35,585 bases of DNA from Novosphingobium aureum. Its GTDB lineage: Bacteria > Pseudomonadota > Alphaproteobacteria > Sphingomonadales > Sphingomonadaceae. Position 1 is the stretch's first letter. Each line of letters starts with the position of its first letter. A model generated the notes under the pieces. That model did no database searches. It saw only the letters and a program-made list of their open reading frames with translations, and had not been told where the DNA came from. Where the stretch lies: the NCBI RefSeq assembly GCF_015865035.1, contig NZ_JADZGI010000010.1, positions 1-35,585 of the forward strand. Reading direction: 5' to 3'. A program made the translations under genes and the position numbers. Below, piece after piece: positions 31,152-35,585 of the stretch.

Positions 31152-31379
31152 TCAAAGCGACTGTAACATGCTCTCGTCCGGCATGAAACTGCATTGCTCC
31201 GGCTCCAAAAACCGAACCAACGCAGCTTTGCGAGAATTTCGATCAAGCGCATAGTGCGTGTGCGACAAGACTGCCCCGTCAAGTAATGCCTGGATATAGC
31301 CGGACACTGTGTCGGCCGCCAACTCCAGCCCGCCGAGCGCGAGGGAGCTGATGACCGTGTGGCGCGCGATGTCATCCAT
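31152..31379 (-). pseudogene. unidentified C-terminal gene fragment
   Basis: A 75-residue open frame with protein-like composition: MDDIARHTVISSLALGGLEL, AADTVSGYIQALLDGAVL, RKAALVRFLEPEQCSFMPDE. It connects by a frame change to the LysR-like fragment just upstream. I do not recognise the family. Confidence 0.35.
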
Positions 31380-31670
31380 ATCGATCTCGGGCGTGTAGCC
31401 TGGGCTTCAGGTTGCGCGTCTCGGGCCCGGGATCGCGTTCGATCAGCAGGAAGCGCTCGCCCACAAAGTCTTGCCAATGGATGCGCTCTTGGGACGCGAG
31501 CCGATGGGTTTCGAGCATCACCACGAAACCGCGCACGCTCCAGAGCGGCCGACTTTTGATCGTCTAATAGGACCGCTCCTCGATCATAATCGCCATTTCA
31601 AGCAGGCCTCTTTCAATGCCCGCCAGCATCATCTCACGGTCGCGCTCGAAGCAGCGCACCGTGCCGTGCA
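31377..31670 (-). pseudogene. LysR-type regulator, effector-domain fragment with stop codon
   Basis: The frame reads AGIERGLLEMAIMIEERSY, a TAG stop at 31565-31563, then TIKSRPLWSVRGFVVMLETH, RLASQERIHWQDFVGERFLL and IERDPGPETRN. These are typical of the ligand-binding half of LysR-type regulators. The DNA-binding half is missing and the C-terminus changes frame near 31380. It is not functional. Confidence 0.55.
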
Positions 31671-31674
31671 CAGA

Positions 31675-31742
31675 TAGGCTGCCCCAAGACCTGCGCTCGC
31701 ACCGGCGCCAACGATCAAGGCGCTTTTCTCTAGATCATTCAT
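31675..31742 (-). pseudogene. SDR N-terminal remnant fused to the LysR fragment
   Basis: From ATG 31742 the frame reads MNDLEKSALIVGAGASAGLG, a Rossmann nucleotide-binding start, then runs directly into the LysR-like sequence. About 22 codons remain. It may derive from a gene like the SDR fragment at 30345-31023, but it is on the opposite strand. Confidence 0.5.
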
Positions 31743-31869
31743 ATGTAGCCTCTTTAAACACTGTTGCGACGGAGAACGGGCCATTTCGAGCTTGGCTCGG
31801 CAACCGAAAAATATCATGCTTATCCGGTACGACGCGGTTTTCGGCGTGAATCCCACCAAGTACATCGCC

Positions 31870-32316
31870 TTATCTCCGTGTTTCAAAAACCAGCAACGTC
31901 GAGGTTGCGGTCGCGCATAGTTTCCCGTCACCATCATGTAGCGACGCCTCGGCAAACGCAGCGCGCCTTCCGATCGAAACAAGGCGGCCACGGCTGCGCA
32001 CCGTGCCGCTCCGGTCGGTGAGTGGCCGCAGATAGGATACTTTGAGTTCTAGCGTGGTGTAGGCATAGCCGGCTTCAAGGGCTGTATGGACGGCAATACC
32101 GCAAGCGCTGTCGAGTGCGGCTGCGATAAAGCCGCCATGGACGCTACCCATGGGATTGTAGGCGGTGCTGTCGGGTATCGCCTCGAAAAGCGCATAGCCA
32201 TGTTCCGCTTCGATGAGCGCGATGCCGAGTTTTTCGTTCAGCGGCGGTTGGAGTCCTGCGACCAACATGGCGCGAACCTGGTCGAGGCCGCATTGCGCGG
32301 TGACTTTTTCAGACAT
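31870..32316 (-). CDS. PaaI-family hotdog thioesterase
   Basis: Predicted acyl-CoA thioesterase, 148 residues. The hotdog signature is intact: AYNPMGSVHGGFIAAALDSACGIAV holds the HGG turn and the catalytic Asp of the long helix, followed by YTTLELKVSYLRPL and SRGRLVSIGRRAAFAEASL. The start at ATG 32316 is chosen because upstream sequence overlaps the outer-membrane-factor gene. It follows that gene after 22 bases on the same strand and is probably co-transcribed with it from the operator-controlled promoter at 33820-33852. A thioesterase beside an efflux channel suggests an aromatic- or fatty-acyl-type substrate; that is a guess. Confidence 0.85.
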   Translation of the reverse strand: MSEKVTAQCGLDQVRAMLVAGLQPPLNEKLGIALIEAEHGYALFEAIPDSTAYNPMGSVHGGFIAAALDSACGIAVHTALEAGYAYTTLELKVSYLRPLTDRSGTVRSRGRLVSIGRRAAFAEASLHDGDGKLCATATSTLLVFETRR

Positions 32317-32338
32317 AGTGAGTGTCTCCAATGGCGGT

Positions 32339-33790
32339 TTAGCCAGATGTGGCAGGTGGATTCCAGCCTCCTCCAAGCGCACGGAACGACGCAATCGCGC
32401 CCCGCACTGCGGCGGCTTGCGCCTGGATCGCACCATCGCGGGTTTCAAGCAGGCGGCGATCGGCATCGAGGACCTCGATCAGACTCGCCATCCCGCCCTT
32501 GTAAGCAGCCATTGAGGATTCGCGAGCGCGTGACAGTGACCCCTCGCCTTGCACCAGCGCCGCGGCGCGCGCTTCCTGCTGCACCAGTGTCGAGAAGGCG
32601 TCCTCGACGTCCTGCGAAGCGCGCAGCACCGTCAAACGGTAAGCTGCCAGCGCTTCGGCATTGCGACCCTTGGCGGCCTTGATCTCGGCGTCTACCCGGC
32701 CAAAGTCAAAAAGCCGCCAACGCAGTCCAAAGATGCCATTGGCCTGCGTTGCGTTGCCTGTGAAGAGGCCGCCTGTGGCGGTGGAAGCAGTCCCGAGCAA
32801 CCCGCTTAGTGAGAATTTGGGATAATATTCCGAAACCGCCCCCCCGATGCGGGCATTGGCGGCCGCCAACGTCCGCTCGGCCGCAATAATATCGGGCCGG
32901 CGACGCAGAAGCTCAGTCGGCCCGCCCGCCGCCGATACCGAGGGGGCATGTGGTATCGGGGCAAGGTCCGCCAATTCGGTGCGGGTAGTACCGGGCTGGA
33001 CGCCGATTAGCACGTCGAGCGCGTTCATCGCCACGTCAAGTTCGTTCTGCAACGCGGGGACCGAGGCGCGGACCTGGGCCAATGCGCCCTCGGCCTGCCG
33101 CAACTGCAATTCGGCAGACACGCCATTGCGATACTGGAGCGCAACAAGGTCAACTAGGCGCTGCTGGGTATCGAGCTGCGCGTGCGCGACATCGAGCCGC
33201 GCCTGCAGCATGCGGATCGCTACGTAGGTGTCGGCAACCTGCGCCGCGACAGAGAGACGCGCGGCGACGGCGCCGGCTTGCGAAGCCTGCCAGTCGGCCC
33301 GTGCGGCGTCGCGGGCCGCGTCGCGGCCTCCGAACAGGTCTATCTCCCAACTGGCGCCTAGATTGAGCTCATAGGTTTCCGTCGACCGCTCGAACTTTGG
33401 GAAAGCGCTGCCGATCCTTCCGATCGGCGTCTCGAGAGACTGATAGACCTCGCCAGCCTGGCCGCTAACCTGACCCGAGGGCATCAGCGCCGCATTCGAG
33501 CCCTTGAGCGCCGCGCGTGCCTGAACGACACGCGCGCTCGCCTGCTGCAGATCGAGATTTTGCGCGAGGCCCCGTTCAACAAGACTTGTGAGAAGCGGAT
33601 CGTTGAAGGCGTGCCACCAGGAGACCAGATCTACCGTTTCTGCTGAGGATATGCGTGCCTCGACAGCGGGTTCACCCTGAAAGGCGGCGGGCTGCATTGA
33701 TGCCGGTGCCACATAGCGAGGCCCAACCGCGCATCCGGCGAGAAGGAGGGAGCCGCCAAGGGCGGTTAGGATTGGTCTTACGGAACGCAT
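32339..33790 (-). CDS. outer-membrane factor of RND efflux (NodT/OprM-like lipoprotein)
   Basis: Forms the trimeric outer-membrane channel. The signal peptide ends in LLLAGC (lipobox), followed by AVGPRYVAP, characteristic of NodT-type factors. Two repeated halves are visible: WWHAFNDPLLTSLVERGLAQNLDLQQASARVVQARA and later LLRRRPDIIAAERTLAAANARIG, with coiled-coil hairpins between. FGLRWRLFDFGRVDAEIKAA and DVEDAFSTLVQQE are also typical. Start ATG 33790 follows CCGAGGAAG. At 483 residues it is full length. It is divergent from tetR copy 2 and likely supplies the channel for the pump at 23937-27074, whose own factor is only a remnant. Confidence 0.93.
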   Translation of the reverse strand: MRSVRPILTALGGSLLLAGCAVGPRYVAPASMQPAAFQGEPAVEARISSAETVDLVSWWHAFNDPLLTSLVERGLAQNLDLQQASARVVQARAALKGSNAALMPSGQVSGQAGEVYQSLETPIGRIGSAFPKFERSTETYELNLGASWEIDLFGGRDAARDAARADWQASQAGAVAARLSVAAQVADTYVAIRMLQARLDVAHAQLDTQQRLVDLVALQYRNGVSAELQLRQAEGALAQVRASVPALQNELDVAMNALDVLIGVQPGTTRTELADLAPIPHAPSVSAAGGPTELLRRRPDIIAAERTLAAANARIGGAVSEYYPKFSLSGLLGTASTATGGLFTGNATQANGIFGLRWRLFDFGRVDAEIKAAKGRNAEALAAYRLTVLRASQDVEDAFSTLVQQEARAAALVQGEGSLSRARESSMAAYKGGMASLIEVLDADRRLLETRDGAIQAQAAAVRGAIASFRALGGGWNPPATSG

Positions 33791-33819
33791 GGCTTCCTCG
33801 GAACGCAAATGACAGATTA

Positions 33820-33852
33820 TGACCGATATATCTTCTGGTCACTAGTTGTCAA
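33820..33852 (-). promoter_or_regulatory. promoter and TetR operator of the intact outer-membrane factor
   Basis: On the minus strand TTGACA (33852-33847), a 16-base spacer and TATATC (33830-33825) point to 33790. The operator TGACC-N12-GGTCA (33820-33841) covers spacer and -10. Layout and spacing equal those at 28880-28912. Confidence 0.75.
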
Positions 33853-33880
33853 TCGGTTCATGTCTTCTTATGCTTGAACA

Positions 33881-34495
33881 ATGAGCAATGGCACCACAGA
33901 CGCACCGGCCCGCGGTCCCGCCGAACATGCCGTGCGAGATCAGATCATCGCCGCGGCACATGAGTGTTTCGCCCGCTACGGCTACGCCAAGACGACAGTG
34001 GCCGACCTCGCCAAGGAGATCGGCTTTTCCAAGGCCTATATCTATCGCTTCTTCGAGTCGAAGCAGGCGATCGGAGAGGAAATCTGCGGTTCGCGCCTCA
34101 CGCAGATCGTCGATGAGGCCCGCGCGTCAATTGCGGCGGGCGATAGCGCGACAGATCAACTGCGGCGCATGTTCAAGAGCCTAACGACCCGAAGCGTCGA
34201 TCTCTTTTTCCATGATCGTAAGATCTACGACATCACGGCCCACTCGGCTGCCGAGCGTTGGGGATCTTCCGAGGCCTACAAGGTAACCATCAGGGAAATG
34301 CTGGCGGAAATTATCAAGCAGGGCCGCGAAAGTGGCGAGTTCGAGCGCAAGACCCCGCTCGATGAAACCTGTCGCGCCATCCTGTACGCCATGATCCCTT
34401 TTACCGATCCACTTCACCTGGAGCGCAACCTCGACCTTCTTCCGGAAGCGCCCCAAGAAGTCACAAACCTTATCCTGCGCAGTCTTGCGCCGTAA
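33881..34495 (+). CDS. TetR-family repressor of the efflux locus, copy 2
   Basis: 204 residues; the helix-turn-helix half (RDQIIAAAHECFARYGYAKT, TVADLAKEIGFSKAYIYRFF) is identical to that of copy 1, so both should read the same operator. Differences cluster in the ligand-binding half (for example EARASIAAGDSATDQ against EARAAIDQGSGATDR), so inducer preference may differ. It is divergent from the outer-membrane factor and would have preceded an adaptor gene, of which only the start region remains before the IS. Confidence 0.92.
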   Translation: MSNGTTDAPARGPAEHAVRDQIIAAAHECFARYGYAKTTVADLAKEIGFSKAYIYRFFESKQAIGEEICGSRLTQIVDEARASIAAGDSATDQLRRMFKSLTTRSVDLFFHDRKIYDITAHSAAERWGSSEAYKVTIREMLAEIIKQGRESGEFERKTPLDETCRAILYAMIPFTDPLHLERNLDLLPEAPQEVTNLILRSLAP

Positions 34496-34508
34496 CGAAA
34501 CCGACCAG

Positions 34509-34530
34509 TGACCTATTGACATAATGGTCA
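34509..34530 (+). promoter_or_regulatory. TetR operator and -35 ahead of the lost adaptor gene
   Basis: TGACC-N12-GGTCA with TTGACA inside (TGACCTATTGACAT...). It matches the site at 28197-28218 nearly base for base, in the same place relative to tetR. It is a perfect copy of the half sites. Confidence 0.7.
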
Positions 34531-34569
34531 CAAGGCAACAAATGATCTTCCAAGTCTGGAGATTCAGCC
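34531..34569 (+). pseudogene. leader of a second adaptor gene, cut at its start by the IS
   Basis: The sequence (ATGATCTTCCAAGTCTGGAG and on to TTCAGCC) aligns with the leader of the adaptor gene at 28156-28186, including the ribosome-binding GGAG. The IS terminus at 34570 replaces the expected TTG start codon. Whether the rest of the gene survives beyond the IS cannot be seen. Confidence 0.6.
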
Positions 34570-35585
34570 TGTCCGTCGTCGAGACATTTGGCACAGATGG
34601 GGTCGTGGATTAGCGGAGGGCGGGCCTCGTCTGGGGCTTGATGTTAGGCGGCGAGCTTGCGGTGAAGCAAGCGGCGATGTTCGATGGTTTTTCGCTTGAT
34701 GGTTTCGCGGCGCTTGATGATGGCGGGAGCCCTTCCGAAGTAGGCGTCTGCCGGGGTCACGTTGCTCAGGCTCTCGTGGTAGCGCTGGTGATTGTAGTGC
34801 TCCACGAACGCTTCGATCTGGACCTCGAGGTCGCCGGGCAGGAAGTAATTCTCCAGCAGGATGCGGTTCTTCAAGGTCTGGTGCCAGCGCTCGATCTTGC
34901 CTTGCGTCTGCGGATGCAACGGTGCTCCGCGCACGTGGCTCATCTGCTGGGCCTCGATGTACTCGGCGAGTTCGCCCGCGATGTAGCTGGGGCCATTGTC
35001 CGATAGCAGCCGGGGCTTGTGCAGCACGGTGGCGCTATCGCAGCCCGATGCCTTGAGGGCCAGGTCCAGCGTGTCGGTGACGTCTTCGGCCCGCATGTTG
35101 GTGCACAGTTTCCAGGCGATGATGTAGCGCGAATAGTCGTCGAGCACGGTCGAGAGGTACATCCAGCCCCACCCGATGATCTTGAAGTAGGTGAAGTCTG
35201 TTTGCCACATCTCGTTCGGCCGGGTGATCTTCGTGTGGAACTGGTCGGCAGCCTTGATCACGGTATAGGCCGGACTGGTGATCAGGTCGTGCGCCTTCAA
35301 CAGGCGGTAAACCGTGGCTTCCGACACGAAGTAGCGCCTCTCGTCGGTGAAGCGCACGGCCAGTTCGCGGGGGGAGAGTTCGGTCGCATCAAGCGCCATC
35401 TCGACGATCTGCGCGCGGATATCCTCGCCGATGCGGTTCCACACCCGGCCTGGCGCACAGGGGCGATCCTCCAGGGCTTCAGGACCGCCCTCAAGGAAGC
35501 GGTCATACCAGCGGTAGAACGTCCGGCGAGGAATACCCAGCTTGTCCAGAGTGTGCTTGGCCGGCAGGTGCGACTGCTCGACGAT
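34570..35585 (-). mobile_element. IS3-like insertion sequence, right copy (5' part outside window)
   Basis: Inverted counterpart of 1-1016 and exactly as long within the window (1016 bases). The terminus TGTCCGTCGTCGAGAC at 34570 corresponds to the left copy's end. The copies differ at scattered sites, for example in the tail of the transposase gene, so they are not recent twins apart from the identical outer 127 bases. Confidence 0.85.
34644..35585 (-). CDS. IS3-like transposase, right copy, N-terminus outside window
   Basis: Same protein as at 1-942, with the DDE residues in WQTDFTYF, LLSDNGPSY and TQGKIERW and the two helix-turn-helix segments. Substitutions against the left copy include GEDIRAQ for TEDIRAQ, ALDATEL for ALEATEL and DERRYF for DEKRYF. 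The frame is open to the window end, so the N-terminus is missing. There are no internal stops, so it could be active. Confidence 0.9.
   Translation of the reverse strand: MVEQSHLPAKHTLDKLGIPRRTFYRWYDRFLEGGPEALEDRPCAPGRVWNRIGEDIRAQIVEMALDATELSPRELAVRFTDERRYFVSEATVYRLLKAHDLITSPAYTVIKAADQFHTKITRPNEMWQTDFTYFKIIGWGWMYLSTVLDDYSRYIIAWKLCTNMRAEDVTDTLDLALKASGCDSATVLHKPRLLSDNGPSYIAGELAEYIEAQQMSHVRGAPLHPQTQGKIERWHQTLKNRILLENYFLPGDLEVQIEAFVEHYNHQRYHESLSNVTPADAYFGRAPAIIKRRETIKRKTIEHRRLLHRKLAA

Noticed and set aside
1..35585. The whole window as a composite transposon flanked by inverted IS copies
   Set aside because: It contains a complete replication, partition and mobilization core, the copies have diverged, and the ends look like an assembly break.

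Overview
The window reads as an assembled contig from a mobilizable plasmid of an alphaproteobacterium, most likely a sphingomonad (Sphingobium/Novosphingobium-like). This rests on the GC-rich backbone, the Rep_3-type initiator with ParA and ParB, the ArdC/DUF3768/ParB-like gene set and the insertion sequence types. It is inference from family resemblance, not a database result. Both ends lie inside copies of one IS3-like element in opposite orientation. Their outermost 127 bases are perfect inverted copies and then diverge, which looks like an assembly break rather than a biological end.

Layout. 1-2050: an IS3-like element has landed in an IS66-type tnpB, and the IS66 copy appears to cut a small hypothetical gene. 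2496-6815: a four-gene minus-strand operon, read TcmP (methyltransferase-like), HD hydrolase, nucleotidyltransferase, then a DUF5131/Gp37-Gp68 three-cysteine protein. This is the best candidate for an undescribed system. 7308-11660: thermonuclease-like gene, then the plasmid core: parB, parA, rep and a tandem iteron origin, with an 18-20 bp palindrome at the par genes. 11876-20055: a stretch of mainly plus-strand genes separated by long untranslated regions and strong hairpins: degenerate primase/Toprim, ssb1, ardC, a HEPN/Abi-like gene, DUF3768, a large ParB-like protein and ssb2. 20056-23261: oriT-like site, MobC-like double ribbon-helix-helix protein, relaxase and a partner gene. 23381-34569: an HxlR-like regulator with an apparent frameshift, an RND pump with its adaptor and TetR, a graveyard of gene fragments, and a second, inverted paralogous pump locus with an intact outer-membrane factor but an adaptor lost at its start. 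34570-35585: the second IS copy.

How it fits together. The nic-like motif lies on the minus strand at 20306-20314, so the first DNA to enter a recipient would be the minus strand running down towards 12 kb. The plus-strand ssb, parB-like, DUF3768 and ardC genes would then use the entering strand as template. That is the arrangement of an early-expressed, anti-restriction leading region. Two of these genes (ardC and DUF3768) share a roughly 390-bp conserved leader that keeps its hairpins while loop sequence drifts. The two efflux loci complement each other: one keeps adaptor and pump, the other keeps the outer-membrane channel. Near-identical TGACC-N12-GGTCA sites lie in front of both, so the two TetR paralogues probably cross-regulate. 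No type IV secretion genes, CRISPR arrays, tRNA or rRNA genes were seen.
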